This document shows, in pieces, positions 55,311 to 64,000 of a DNA stretch of 64,000 nt. The DNA lies in the NCBI RefSeq assembly GCF_001708405.1, contig NZ_CP012418.1, positions 992,001 through 1,056,000 of the forward strand. Reading direction: 5' to 3'. The notes below the pieces were generated by a model. The model did no database searches. It worked only from the letters and a program-made list of their open reading frames with translations, and was not told the DNA's origin. Both the position numbers and the translations under genes were made by a program. The stretch is from Kangiella sediminilitoris (GTDB lineage Bacteria; Pseudomonadota; Gammaproteobacteria; Enterobacterales; Kangiellaceae). The number at the start of each line of letters is the position of its first letter. Position 1 is the stretch's first letter.

Positions 55311-56966
55311 TTACATATTTGGATAATTTGGTCCACCGGCACCCTCAGGTGTTACCCAAGTGATATTCTGACTCGGATCCTTGATATCACAGGTTTTACA
55401 GTGAACACAGTTCTGAGCATTAATCACAAACTGTGGATTGTTCCCGTCATCATCTCGTACAACTTCGTAAACACCAGCAGGGCAGTAGCGTTGAGCTGGC
55501 TCATCGTATTTTTCTAGATTTACTTCGATCGGAATATTTTTATCAGTCAGTTTTAAGTGAACAGGCTGATCTTCTTCGTGGTTTGTATTGGAAATAAATA
55601 CTGAAGATAGTTTATCGAAGGAGAGCTTTCCATCAGGCTTTGGATACTCAATTTTTTTGCATTCGTCAGCGGGTTTCATTCCAGAGTAATCTGGTTTTGG
55701 ATCACTTAAGGTCCACGGTAACTTGCCATTAAAAATATTGATATCAATAAAGGCGTAGGCCGAACCAATGAAGTTGCCCCATTTATGCTGTGCAGGACCG
55801 AAGTTTCTTTGCTGGTGCAACTCCTTCCACGCCCATGAAGCTTTGTAATTGTCTGCGTATTCAGTTAAATCCTGATTATTGCGCTCTTCTGAAATTGCTT
55901 TAATAACTGTCTCCGCAGCAATCATACCGGACTTCATAGCTGTATGAGTCCCTTTGATTTTAGCGAAGTTCAGGGTGCCTGCGTTGTCACCTATTAATAA
56001 ACCTCCGGGGAAGGACATTTTTGGCTGCGACTGAAGACCACCTTTTGTGATGGCTCGGGCGCCATATGAGATCCGCTCGCCTCCCTGAAGGAATTTCTTA
56101 ATTTCTCTCTGGTGCTTGAAGCGCTGAAACTCATGAAAAGGGCTTACGTGAGGATTGGAGTATGATAGGTCAGTAATCAGACCTACTGCAATCTGGTTGT
56201 CTTCAATATGGTAGAGGAAGCCGCCACCTGCTGAACCTGACTCACTCAGAGGCCAACCAGCCGAATGAACTACTAAGCCTTCCTGATGCTGCTCTGCTGG
56301 AACTTTCCATAACTCTTTAATGCCAAGTCCATAATGCTGAGCTTCGCAATCTTTATCTAAATCAAACTTAGAGATCAGGTCTTTACCCAGGTGACCACGG
56401 CAACCTTCAGCGAAGAGGGTATATTTTGCGTGAAGTTCCATTCCTGGCATATAGCCATCTTTCTTTTCACCATCTTTTCCAATGCCCATGTCGCCGGTAG
56501 CGATACCTTTAACAGAACCATCGTCGTTATAAAGCACTTCCGCTGCAGCAAAACCCGGGAAGATTTCAACGCCAAGGGCTTCAGCCTGTTCCGCAAGCCA
56601 ACGGCATAGGTTACCTAGACTGATAATGTAATTACCAGAGTTGTGCATGGTTTTAGGAACGAAAAAGTTTGGGACTTTGGTGGCTTTTTCTTCGTTTTTC
56701 ATTAGATAGATGGAGTCGCCAGTGACTTTAGTATTAAGTGGCGCACCTTTTTCTTTCCAGTCAGGAATTAGCTCATCGATTGCTCTCGGCTCTACTACTG
56801 CACCCGACAGGATATGAGCTCCAACTTCAGAACCTTTTTCAACCACACAAACCATTAGCTCCTGATCATTCTCCTGGGCTAGTTGGCGTAATTTGATGGC
56901 CGCTGACAGACCTGAAGGGCCAGCACCGACAATCACGACATCAAACTCCATAAATTCGCGTTCCAC
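55311..56966 (-). CDS. etfD: Electron-transfer flavoprotein-ubiquinone oxidoreductase
   Basis: Passes electrons from ETF to ubiquinone at the inner membrane. The 551 residues hold an N-terminal FAD Rossmann motif (DVVIVGAGPSGLSAAIKLRQ), the quinone/membrane region and the C-terminal [4Fe-4S] cluster Cys in INAQNCVHCKTCDIKDPSQN plus an upstream Cys (RYCPAGVY). It starts on GTG at 56966: AGAGGAG is 7 bp before it, and the resulting MEREFMEFDV matches relatives; the ATG at 56951 is too far away. Divergent from etfBA. Confidence 0.95.
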   Translation of the reverse strand: MEREFMEFDVVIVGAGPSGLSAAIKLRQLAQENDQELMVCVVEKGSEVGAHILSGAVVEPRAIDELIPDWKEKGAPLNTKVTGDSIYLMKNEEKATKVPNFFVPKTMHNSGNYIISLGNLCRWLAEQAEALGVEIFPGFAAAEVLYNDDGSVKGIATGDMGIGKDGEKKDGYMPGMELHAKYTLFAEGCRGHLGKDLISKFDLDKDCEAQHYGLGIKELWKVPAEQHQEGLVVHSAGWPLSESGSAGGGFLYHIEDNQIAVGLITDLSYSNPHVSPFHEFQRFKHQREIKKFLQGGERISYGARAITKGGLQSQPKMSFPGGLLIGDNAGTLNFAKIKGTHTAMKSGMIAAETVIKAISEERNNQDLTEYADNYKASWAWKELHQQRNFGPAQHKWGNFIGSAYAFIDINIFNGKLPWTLSDPKPDYSGMKPADECKKIEYPKPDGKLSFDKLSSVFISNTNHEEDQPVHLKLTDKNIPIEVNLEKYDEPAQRYCPAGVYEVVRDDDGNNPQFVINAQNCVHCKTCDIKDPSQNITWVTPEGAGGPNYPNM

Positions 56967-57131
56967 CTAGATCTCCTCTTAAATTGTTTAAAATTCGCTC
57001 AAAACTGGCTCAAAATCACTATTAGCTATTGACCTTACGCCAGTAAAACGTCACCATTACGCCCTATTTTACAAAAGATAGGCGCTTTGGTCGTCTATTT
57101 TGGCAAGAATTATACATACGATAGGGTTTTC

Positions 57132-57881
57132 ATGAAAATTCTAGTTGCAATTAAACGTGTTATCGACGCGAACGTAAAGGTTCGTGTAAAGCCGGACAAT
57201 AGCGGTGTAGAAACTGCTAACGTTAAAATGTCTATGAATCCATTCTGTGAGATTGCTGTTGAAGAAGCTGTGCGCTTGAAAGAGCAGGGCGTTGCTTCGG
57301 AGATTGTTGCGGTATCGATTGGCAACCAGCAATGTCAGGAAACGTTACGTACGGCATTGGCGCTAGGTGCGGACAAGGCTGTGTTAGTAAAAACTGATGA
57401 TGATCTTGAGCCGTTAGCTGTAGCAAAGACTCTTCAAAAAGTCGTTGAACAGGAAGAGCCGCAAATGGTTCTTCTCGGCAAGCAGTCGATTGATGGTGAT
57501 AATAACCAGACTGGTCAAATGCTTGCAGCACTATTGGGCTGGGGTCAAGGTACTTTTGCCTCTAAAGTCGATATGGAAGAAGGCAAAACACAAGTTACTC
57601 GTGAAATTGATGGCGGTCTTCAGACTATCGAGCTGAAGCTTCCAGCTGTTATAACCACAGATCTCCGACTAAACGAGCCTCGCTTTGCTTCATTACCAAA
57701 CATTATGAAAGCCAAGCGTAAGCCTTTAGATGAGATTGCTTTGGCAGACTTGGGCGTAGATACAGCGAATCGTACAGAAACGCTAAGTGTAGAGAACCCA
57801 CCAGAGCGTAGTGAAGGCATAAAGGTAGAAACTGTTGCCGAGTTGGTTGATAAACTGAAAAATGAAGCAAAGGTGATCTAA
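57132..57881 (+). CDS. etfB: Electron-transfer flavoprotein beta subunit
   Basis: With EtfA forms the soluble ETF that takes electrons from acyl-CoA and related dehydrogenases. From the ATG at 57132 it has 249 residues, the usual size, beginning [20 protein letters not shown]. The AMP/FAD-contact regions [25 protein letters not shown] and the recognition loop [20 protein letters not shown] are present. The frame to 57087 adds a non-conserved leader. The stop abuts the etfA ATG. Confidence 0.95.
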   Translation: MKILVAIKRVIDANVKVRVKPDNSGVETANVKMSMNPFCEIAVEEAVRLKEQGVASEIVAVSIGNQQCQETLRTALALGADKAVLVKTDDDLEPLAVAKTLQKVVEQEEPQMVLLGKQSIDGDNNQTGQMLAALLGWGQGTFASKVDMEEGKTQVTREIDGGLQTIELKLPAVITTDLRLNEPRFASLPNIMKAKRKPLDEIALADLGVDTANRTETLSVENPPERSEGIKVETVAELVDKLKNEAKVI

Positions 57882-58811
57882 ATGACGACTTTAGTAATTG
57901 CAGAGCACGACAATAGCGAATTACAGGCTTCGACATATAACACGATTGCTGCAGCTTCCCAGCTAGAAGGCGAAACAGTTGTGTTGGTTGCTGGCCACGA
58001 TTGTCAGTCAGTAGCAGACCAGGCCGCTAAAGCTGAAGGTGTAGATAAGGTATTACTGGCTCAGGCTGAGTTCCTTGAGCATCTGTTAGCAGAAGACGTA
58101 GAGAAAGCAGTGATGGCGCAAGAGGGTGATTATTCACATATCCTTGCTCCAGCATCTACTTTTGGTAAAAACATGATGCCTCGTATTGCTGCGCTTCTAG
58201 ATGTACAGCAAATATCAGACATTATCTCCGTTGAGTCTGCCGATACTTTTAAGCGCCCTGTATACGCTGGTAATGCTATCGCAACGGTTAAAAGTAATGA
58301 CAGCAAGAAAGTCATCACTGTTCGTTCTACTGCGTTCGATGCTCTATCGACAGAGGGTGGTTCAGCAGAGATTGAAACTGTTTCTGCAGGCTCTCACACT
58401 GAGCTGAGTAATTACGTTGGAGAAGAGCTGACAGAATCAGAAAGGCCAGATCTTGGTACAGCAAATGTAGTTGTGTCTGGTGGTCGTGGCATGGGTAATG
58501 GTGAAAACTTCGAAATGCTTGAGACCTTAGCTGACAAATTGGGTGCTGCTGTCGGAGCGTCTCGTGCAGCTGTTGATGCAGGTTTCGTGCCAAATGATTA
58601 CCAAGTTGGCCAGACAGGTAAAATTGTTGCACCTGAACTTTATATTGCTGTTGGTATCTCTGGTGCTATTCAGCACTTAGCAGGTATGAAAGACTCTAAA
58701 GTTATTGTGGCAATTAACAAGGACGAAGAAGCACCTATTTTCCAGGTTGCTGATTACGGCCTGGTTGAAGACTTATTTAAAGCAGTTCCAGAGTTAATTG
58801 AAGCCCTGTAA
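57882..58811 (+). CDS. etfA: Electron-transfer flavoprotein alpha subunit
   Basis: Binds the FAD of ETF. Its 309 residues end in the conserved FAD domain: [60 protein letters not shown] and [12 protein letters not shown]. It follows etfB with no gap. A perfectly symmetrical terminator closes the operon. Confidence 0.97.
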   Translation: MTTLVIAEHDNSELQASTYNTIAAASQLEGETVVLVAGHDCQSVADQAAKAEGVDKVLLAQAEFLEHLLAEDVEKAVMAQEGDYSHILAPASTFGKNMMPRIAALLDVQQISDIISVESADTFKRPVYAGNAIATVKSNDSKKVITVRSTAFDALSTEGGSAEIETVSAGSHTELSNYVGEELTESERPDLGTANVVVSGGRGMGNGENFEMLETLADKLGAAVGASRAAVDAGFVPNDYQVGQTGKIVAPELYIAVGISGAIQHLAGMKDSKVIVAINKDEEAPIFQVADYGLVEDLFKAVPELIEAL

Positions 58812-58826
58812 CTTCTAAAGTAATCA

Positions 58827-58866
58827 AGACATAAAAAAACCGCCATTTGGCGGTTTTTTTATGTCT
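58827..58866. terminator. Long symmetrical bidirectional terminator after etfA
   Basis: A perfect palindrome: agacataaaaaaaccgcca (58827-58845) with its complement (58848-58866) and a 2-nt centre. It has T-runs both ways and closes etfBA and the convergent DUF1338 gene. Confidence 0.85.
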
Positions 58867-58885
58867 GGTAGATAGTCGAGAATCT

Positions 58886-59695
58886 TTATGCAGCGTTTGT
58901 TGACTCAAAGATTTTATCAGCGCTTGCTGCAACAAACCCTTGGTACAGTTCTCCATTTTCCATTGGGAAACGCTCAGCAAACTCGTAAAAGCACGAGCGG
59001 ATAGGGTGTTTTCCACCATTAAATTCCCAGCCAACAATATTTGCCATAGTTGAGCTCTGCTTCAGGCATACTTCTTCGTTGCCTTTAATTTCGCCGCCGC
59101 TACTGTTAAGTTCGAAACCTTTATCTTTCAGGAATTGGTTAACAGCCTCAATGTTATCCATGCCTCTGAGCTTATTGATAGACACGGTGAAGTGGTTTGC
59201 TCTCAGTCCAAAGGCTGCAAGCCAGGCAGCATACTCACTTTCTTCGAGTAAGCGCTCATAGGCTTCACGAGTAATTTTACCCCACGGACGGGATGGTAAA
59301 CTTAATCCATTGTTTCTGATATTCCAGTTAGCTTCAGCAATCAAGCCACGGCAAAACATTTGCAACTCTGGAGAGAACTCTTCAAGCAATAATTCACTGA
59401 CGAAAATTTTTGGTGCATCCTCATCAGTCTTATGTTGGAAATGTTTGGCGAACAACTTTTTTTCTTCAAAGTGATACTCGCCAGCAGGTTCATAACCAAA
59501 CTGTGCCAGGTGGTTACCAATGTTCTCTAAGTTAATTGCGCCTTCATTGAAAGTACGAAGGGCAATATGATCATTGATAATTGTGTCATCTCCTAGCGCC
59601 TTAAATTCTTCATGAATTGCTTTTGCGTCAGGAGTAATTGCTAAATAATCGTTCCACAATGCTTCAAATAGAGCTTTGTGATTCTGAGTGCTCAT
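58886..59695 (-). CDS. DUF1338 family VOC oxygenase (2-oxoadipate dioxygenase/decarboxylase-like)
   Basis: It has 269 residues. The family includes a 2-oxoadipate dioxygenase/decarboxylase of lysine breakdown; this shorter form may have another substrate. Likely metal ligands are His in INDHIALRTFN, His in RANHFTVSIN and Glu in CFYEFAERFP. GWEFNGGKHPIRSCFYEFAER is highly typical of the group. It is cytoplasmic and monocistronic. Confidence 0.87.
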   Translation of the reverse strand: MSTQNHKALFEALWNDYLAITPDAKAIHEEFKALGDDTIINDHIALRTFNEGAINLENIGNHLAQFGYEPAGEYHFEEKKLFAKHFQHKTDEDAPKIFVSELLLEEFSPELQMFCRGLIAEANWNIRNNGLSLPSRPWGKITREAYERLLEESEYAAWLAAFGLRANHFTVSINKLRGMDNIEAVNQFLKDKGFELNSSGGEIKGNEEVCLKQSSTMANIVGWEFNGGKHPIRSCFYEFAERFPMENGELYQGFVAASADKIFESTNAA

Positions 59696-59809
59696 AACTA
59701 ATTAACCTACTTGTTTTAATGAGTCTGGTAAGAGGACAGACCAATTGTACAATCTTTAGCCTGTCCTTTTCAATATTTGAGGGACTTATATGGAGATGAG
59801 TTTTAGAAT

Positions 59810-60586
59810 TTAAAGGTCTTTTACACTTTTCATGAAGTGCTTGAAGACCCCTGGCGTTGCGGCAAGTATACTTTTTGATTTTTCCTGGTAAGGATTGCCT
59901 TTGACATCGCCAACGAATCCTCCGGCTTCTTTTACAATCAGTATTCCTGCCGCTGTGTCCCACTCACTGAGACCGAACTCCCAGAAACCGTCAAGACGGC
60001 CCGCTGCAACATAGGCAAGGTCGAGCGAGGCAGCACCCGCACGGCGCATATCGACGCATAACGGGAAAATGGTCTCAAAGTAACGAAGGTACGACTCCAG
60101 ATTTTGGTTACCGCGAAATGGGAAGCCGGTTGCAAGCACTGCATTATCAAGCCTTTTCTTCTCGCTAACTCTAATTCGGGTATTGTTCAGTTGGGCGCCA
60201 CCGCCGTTCTCCGCGGTAAACATCTCATCTTTGATCGGATCATAAACAACGCCAGCAACGGTTTTGCCTTTGTGCTTTACGGCGATAGAAATTGCGAAGT
60301 GGGGGATGCCCTGAAGAAAGTTTGTGGTGCCATCGATAGGATCGATAATCCAGACTGTATCGCTCTCACCTTGTGCGCCACTTTCTTCAGCTAGTATGGC
60401 GTGATCTGGGTAGCTGTGTTTGATGGCATCAATAATAATTTCTTCGGCCTGTTTGTCTATATTACTGACAAAGTCATTAGGACCTTTGCTCTGAGCAATG
60501 ATTCTCTCTCTATTTGCAAATGCCTTAGCAACGAAACTTCCAGCACGGTTAGCCGCACGCACGGCAATGTTTTTGTACGCATTCAT
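59810..60586 (-). CDS. suhB: Inositol-1-monophosphatase family protein
   Basis: Magnesium-dependent phosphatase; in E. coli SuhB also assists rRNA antitermination. From the ATG at 60586 it has 258 residues; GGTGG is 7 bp upstream, better than the start at 60625. The metal motif ILAEESGAQGE and WIIDPIDGTTNFLQGIPHF, then EWDTAAGILIVKEAGG, are complete. It is divergent from trmJ, a conserved arrangement in gammaproteobacteria. Confidence 0.95.
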   Translation of the reverse strand: MNAYKNIAVRAANRAGSFVAKAFANRERIIAQSKGPNDFVSNIDKQAEEIIIDAIKHSYPDHAILAEESGAQGESDTVWIIDPIDGTTNFLQGIPHFAISIAVKHKGKTVAGVVYDPIKDEMFTAENGGGAQLNNTRIRVSEKKRLDNAVLATGFPFRGNQNLESYLRYFETIFPLCVDMRRAGAASLDLAYVAAGRLDGFWEFGLSEWDTAAGILIVKEAGGFVGDVKGNPYQEKSKSILAATPGVFKHFMKSVKDL

Positions 60587-60798
60587 ATTGATACCACCAA
60601 AGTCAAAGAACGATATGCCCAGCAATGTCTGGACAAAAATTGAGCGCTTGCTCAGAATTGTTGCGAATCATAGCAAATGTTCTGGTGTATAAGAAGTACA
60701 AAAAGAAGGTTTTTTTTAGTATTTATAGCCATATTGGTAGGGTTATTTGGAGCGCTCTGCTAATATAGGCGCTTGTATCTTATCAATTTTTTGTACTC

Positions 60799-61596
60799 AT
60801 GGCAGATTTAGACCAAGCCACAATTTTACAGCAAATTAAAATCGTTCTCTGTCAAACCAGTCATCCTGGGAATATTGGGGCTGCAGCCAGAGCCATGAAG
60901 ACCATGGGCTTACAACAGCTGGTGCTGGTAAATCCAAGGGACTATCCATCTTATGAGGCTACTGCGCGCTCATCAGGAGCCACAGATATTCTAGAGGATG
61001 CTAAAGTGGTTTCTACTTTAGAAGAAGCTATAGGTGACTGTCGCTTAGTCATAGGAACCAGCTCCAGAAATAGAGCATTACCCTGGCCAATGGTTGAGCC
61101 TCGCGAAATAAAGAGCATAGTACAAAATGAACCCTCTGCATTACCTGTTGCCATTGTTTTTGGCAGAGAGAGTACAGGCTTATTGAATGAGGAGCTTCAG
61201 TTGTGCCACTATCATGTCAATATTCCTGCAAATCCCGATTATATGTCGCTGAATCTTGCAGCGGCCGTTCAGGTTATATGTTATGAATGTCGGTTATTAG
61301 CTCTCGAGCTTAAAAATTCGTTAGAGTCTGCTACTGAAGAATTGTCTGTTGATGATAGTGAGCGTAAGGCTACTGTTGAGCAGACTGAGGGTTTGTATCA
61401 GCACTTTGAAAGTGTCATGATTGAAACTGGTTTTTTTGATCCTGAAGAGCCAAAACTATTACCAGCCAGACTTCACAGGCTATTCGCAAAATCGCAATTA
61501 ACAGAAGCGGAAGTGAATATATTAAGAGGATTTTTAGCCTCAATGGGAAAACACATTAAATATCACACAGGCAAGAAGGATAGTGGGGAGTCGTAA
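60799..61596 (+). CDS. trmJ: tRNA (cytidine/uridine-2'-O-)-methyltransferase
   Basis: SPOUT-class enzyme that methylates position 32 of some tRNAs using AdoMet. The 265 residues contain the N-terminal SPOUT knot with [35 protein letters not shown] and [15 protein letters not shown], and a C-terminal helical extension ([20 protein letters not shown]). Its stop TAA shares the A with the cysE ATG. Confidence 0.96.
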   Translation: MADLDQATILQQIKIVLCQTSHPGNIGAAARAMKTMGLQQLVLVNPRDYPSYEATARSSGATDILEDAKVVSTLEEAIGDCRLVIGTSSRNRALPWPMVEPREIKSIVQNEPSALPVAIVFGRESTGLLNEELQLCHYHVNIPANPDYMSLNLAAAVQVICYECRLLALELKNSLESATEELSVDDSERKATVEQTEGLYQHFESVMIETGFFDPEEPKLLPARLHRLFAKSQLTEAEVNILRGFLASMGKHIKYHTGKKDSGES

Positions 61597-62378
61597 TGTT
61601 TACGCGTATCAGAGAAGATATCAAAAGCGTCTATCACCGCGATCCGGCGGCGCGTAACAATTTTGAAATTCTTACTAATTACCCGGGGCTACATGCTATC
61701 TGGTTTCATCGTTTATCCCACAGGTTATGGAAGGCCAATTGGAAGTGGCTAGCACGCACATTGTCCACGCTAGCCCGCTGGCTAACAGGAATTGAGATTC
61801 ACCCTGGGGCCAAAATAGGGCGACGGTTCTTTATCGATCATGGCATGGGAGTGGTTATCGGAGAAACTGCTGAGGTGGGAGATGACTGTACCCTTTACCA
61901 TGGAGTGACCTTAGGTGGTACCAGCTGGAAAGAAGGAAAGCGACACCCAACTTTAGAAGATAATGTTGTGATAGGCGCAGGAGCTAAAGTGCTGGGTCCC
62001 ATAACTCTTCACAAAGGTGCCAGAGTTGGTTCTAATGCAGTGGTCAATCGAGATGTGCCAGAAGATACGACCGTAGTAGGTATCCCAGCCAGACAAGTTT
62101 CAAAACAGAAAGATACTGAGCAAACGGTCTTTGAGGCTTATGGTATCAGTACCCAGCAGCAAGATCCTATCTCCCAGGCAATTCGAAGCCTGCATGAGCA
62201 TTCTAGAGCAGTAGAAAAGCAGATGCATTTGATCGCCTGTGCTTTACAAAAGCAAGGTATCGATTGCACAGAGCTTGAATTACCGGATGTTGACTGCGAA
62301 GAGTTGCGCCGATTTGATACAAATGGACAGCCACCTTCAGACACAGAAGACAACCCTGAGTCGGGAGACAAATCTTAA
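61596..62378 (+). CDS. cysE: Serine O-acetyltransferase
   Basis: Acetylates serine on the way to cysteine. It has 260 residues. The N-terminal helical part is short, then a left-handed beta-helix of hexapeptide repeats with active-site [20 protein letters not shown] and [18 protein letters not shown]. The C-terminal tail is extended and acidic ([12 protein letters not shown]). The pairing with iscR/iscS is logical: cysteine is the IscS substrate. Confidence 0.95.
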   Translation: MFTRIREDIKSVYHRDPAARNNFEILTNYPGLHAIWFHRLSHRLWKANWKWLARTLSTLARWLTGIEIHPGAKIGRRFFIDHGMGVVIGETAEVGDDCTLYHGVTLGGTSWKEGKRHPTLEDNVVIGAGAKVLGPITLHKGARVGSNAVVNRDVPEDTTVVGIPARQVSKQKDTEQTVFEAYGISTQQQDPISQAIRSLHEHSRAVEKQMHLIACALQKQGIDCTELELPDVDCEELRRFDTNGQPPSDTEDNPESGDKS

Positions 62379-62397
62379 TCTAAGTCCTTGATTTGCA

Positions 62398-62416
62398 AAT
62401 AATGAGAATCAGTTGC
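62398..62416. promoter_or_regulatory. Fur-box-like sequence between cysE and iscR (tentative)
   Basis: aataatgagaatcagttgc matches the 19-bp Fur consensus at about 14 positions and is flanked by tgcaa/ttgca. It is about 200 bp before iscR. Plausible for an iron-sulfur operon, but weak alone. Confidence 0.3.
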
Positions 62417-62553
62417 ATTTAACCCAGTGCTGAGCTTGGTATTTATAGTTATCAATCCGCCGCCCACCTATTAGATACACTAATGCTTTCGATTTAATAT
62501 TATATATTTCAATAGTTTATTGGCTGATCAGTAGCTGTTCCTGCTTGTTTGCT

Positions 62554-62578
62554 AAAGTTGACTAAAATACTCGGGTAT
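62554..62578 (+). promoter_or_regulatory. IscR type 1 binding site at the iscR promoter
   Basis: The 25 bp from 62554 follow the type 1 IscR pattern (ATAsTTGACTAwwwTAGTCrrGTAT) at about 20 positions or more, including GTTGACTA and CGGGTAT. TTGACT (62558-62563) would be the -35 box; a clear -10 is not evident. This implies autorepression by [2Fe-2S]-IscR. Confidence 0.75.
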
Positions 62579-62612
62579 GAGATCATTAACTCATTGAAGT
62601 AAAGGTACTGAT

Positions 62613-63080
62613 ATGAAGTTAAGCACCAAAGGTCGTTATGCAGTGACAGCAATGCTGGACCTAGCATTGCACTCTGGAGAAGGCCCAATCACATTGGCGG
62701 AAGTTTCAGGTAGGCAACATATTTCTTTGTCCTACCTTGAGCAGCTTTTTGCACGTTTGCGCAAGGCTAATCTTGTCGACAGTATACGTGGGCCGGGCGG
62801 TGGTTATGAGTTAAAGCGACCACCAACACAAATAAGTGTTGCAGAGGTTGTTTTAGCGGTGAATGAACCCATTACTGCTACACGTTGTAATGGTAAAGGC
62901 GACTGTCAGGGTGGAGATGTATGTCTATCCCATCAGCTTTGGACAGAGCTTAGCGATCAGATTTATCAGTTTTTAAGTGGAATAACCTTGGACAAGGTTA
63001 TTCAGAGAGATTTTGTTCAGCAAGTGGCTGAACGTCAAAACACACGTTTCCAAGACAAAGACGTGATTGCTTTTGGCTAA
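62613..63080 (+). CDS. iscR: Iron-sulfur cluster regulator IscR
   Basis: Rrf2-family repressor that senses the cell's [2Fe-2S] supply. It has 155 residues. The winged helix (HISLSYLEQLFARLRKANLV then SIRGPGGGYEL) precedes the cluster ligands Cys92, Cys98, Cys104 and His107 (TRCNGKGDCQGGDVCLSHQ), at the same positions as in E. coli. The own-promoter IscR site is upstream; iscS follows 36 bp downstream. Confidence 0.97.
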   Translation: MKLSTKGRYAVTAMLDLALHSGEGPITLAEVSGRQHISLSYLEQLFARLRKANLVDSIRGPGGGYELKRPPTQISVAEVVLAVNEPITATRCNGKGDCQGGDVCLSHQLWTELSDQIYQFLSGITLDKVIQRDFVQQVAERQNTRFQDKDVIAFG

Positions 63081-63116
63081 TTTAATTTGTGCTTTGAAAA
63101 TTTAGCGGAGAAGAGA

Positions 63117-64000
63117 ATGAAATTACCCATCTATCTTGATTATGCAGCAACGACGCCGGTTGACCCGCGTGTTGCCGAGAAGATGGTTCAATACATGAGT
63201 GTTGACGGCATCTACGGTAACCCTGCATCTCGTTCCCATAAATTCGGTTGGGAAGCAGAAGAGGCTGTTGATGAAGCAAGACAGCATGTGGCTGATTTAA
63301 TTAATGCAGACCCACGTGAAATTGTTTGGACCTCTGGTGCGACCGAGTCTGACAACTTGGCCATTAAAGGTGCAGCGCACTTTTACGGCAAAAAGGGTAA
63401 GCACATTATTACCGTAAAAACCGAGCACAAGGCGGTACTTGATACCACGCGTCAGCTTGAGCGAGAAGGTTATGAAGTTACTTATCTTGATGTGAAAGAT
63501 GACGGCTTGGTTGACCTGGAAGAGTTCAAAAAGGCACTACGTGATGACACAATTCTTGTCAGCATCATGCACGTTAACAATGAGACGGGTGTCGTTCAGG
63601 ATATTGATGCGATCGGTGAATTATGCCGTGAGCGTAAAATTATTTTCCATGTTGATGCTGCGCAAAGTGCCGGTAAATTACCGATCGATGTGCAAAACAC
63701 CAAAGTGGACCTGTTATCTATTTCTGGTCATAAAATGTATGGCCCTAAAGGTATTGGTGTTTTATACGTGCGTCGTAAGCCTCGTGTGCGTCTTGAAGCG
63801 CAAATGCACGGTGGTGGCCATGAACGTGGTATGCGTTCGGGTACATTACCTACTCACCAAATTGTGGGTATGGGCGAAGCTGCGCGAATTGCTAAAGAAG
63901 ATATGGCAAAAGACAACGAACGTATTATTGGTTTGCGTGAGCGCTTGTGGAATGGTGTTAATGATATGGAAGAAGTGTATCTTAATGGCCATGAAGAGAA
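63117..64000 (+). CDS. iscS: Cysteine desulfurase IscS, C-terminus cut by window edge
   Basis: PLP enzyme delivering sulfur from cysteine to IscU and other acceptors. The frame opens at ATG 63117 after GGAGAAGAG and is still open at 64000 (294 codons and 2 nt). It begins [20 protein letters not shown]. Later parts seen are [39 protein letters not shown] and the PLP-Lys segment [20 protein letters not shown]. The active-site Cys loop would lie beyond the edge. Start of iscRSUA as in other gammaproteobacteria. Confidence 0.97.
   Translation, partial: MKLPIYLDYAATTPVDPRVAEKMVQYMSVDGIYGNPASRSHKFGWEAEEAVDEARQHVADLINADPREIVWTSGATESDNLAIKGAAHFYGKKGKHIITVKTEHKAVLDTTRQLEREGYEVTYLDVKDDGLVDLEEFKKALRDDTILVSIMHVNNETGVVQDIDAIGELCRERKIIFHVDAAQSAGKLPIDVQNTKVDLLSISGHKMYGPKGIGVLYVRRKPRVRLEAQMHGGGHERGMRSGTLPTHQIVGMGEAARIAKEDMAKDNERIIGLRERLWNGVNDMEEVYLNGHEE

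Noticed and set aside
62576-62586. TATGAG or GATCAT as the iscR -10 box
   Set aside because: TATGAG is only 12 bp from the -35, and GATCAT matches poorly; I left the -10 unassigned.
1-64000. CRISPR array, prophage or insertion sequence
   Set aside because: No regularly spaced repeats, no transposase, integrase or phage structural gene was seen; only the 3.3-6.4 kb stretch looks irregular.

Overview
The window looks like chromosomal DNA of a free-living, aerobic, amino-acid-consuming gammaproteobacterium. The moderate-to-low G+C, the suhB/trmJ-cysE-iscR-iscS synteny, the sdhCDAB-sucABCD cluster and the set of exported peptidases with several complete amino-acid degradation pathways all fit a marine member of the Kangiella/Oceanospirillales group. 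The genus is an inference from gene content; no ribosomal RNA is present. Nearly everything reads as core chromosome. I see no transposase, integrase, phage gene or CRISPR array.

Layout. 1-3.1 kb: an efflux adaptor cut by the left edge, and an exported S9 peptidase. 3.1-6.4 kb: the only clearly irregular stretch. It holds tRNA-Ala, two identical tRNA-Glu genes flanking a small membrane-protein gene, a ~400 bp cluster of nested palindromes, and two small genes (a lipoprotein and a protein with an R-x4-H motif) whose stop codons run into TAACAA sequences resembling integron attC ends. 6.4-15.5 kb: a nitroreductase, an exported pyroglutamyl-peptidase-like protein lacking the usual Cys, asnS, a free Met-sulfoxide reductase, a membrane TPR protein, and a transglutaminase/7TM/ATP-grasp fusion. 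15.7-18.4 kb: tryptophan 2,3-dioxygenase and citrate synthase. 18.5-28.4 kb: the TCA operon sdhCDAB-sucABCD, divergent from gltA and interrupted by two hairpins. 28.4-34 kb: an M16 peptidase, a DUF4139 protein, YceI and a small exported protein. 34-42.7 kb: histidine utilisation (hutC-hutU-hutH, hutG, hutI, hutF) with an azurin gene inside. 42.6-48.4 kb: a degenerate GacS/BarA-like sensor, a small conserved protein, an outer-membrane barrel candidate and a lytic transglycosylase. 48.7-54 kb: phenylalanine/tyrosine degradation (phhA, hpd, hmgA, fahA, maiA). 54-58.8 kb: a HAF-repeat surface protein with a GlyGly-CTERM-like tail, ETF-quinone oxidoreductase and etfBA. 58.9-64 kb: a DUF1338 oxygenase, suhB, trmJ-cysE and iscR-iscS (cut by the right edge).

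How it fits together. Peptidases and oxygenases turn peptides, His, Phe, Tyr and Trp into glutamate, fumarate, acetoacetate and kynurenine. The TCA operon burns the carbon, and succinate dehydrogenase and ETF-QO pass electrons to quinone. The most interesting non-coding signals are three: (1) a strongly structured 200 bp leader between hmgA and fahA; (2) an identical palindrome overlapping the -10 box of two exported-peptidase genes 25 kb apart; (3) the cassette-like small genes beside the tRNA-Glu repeats.
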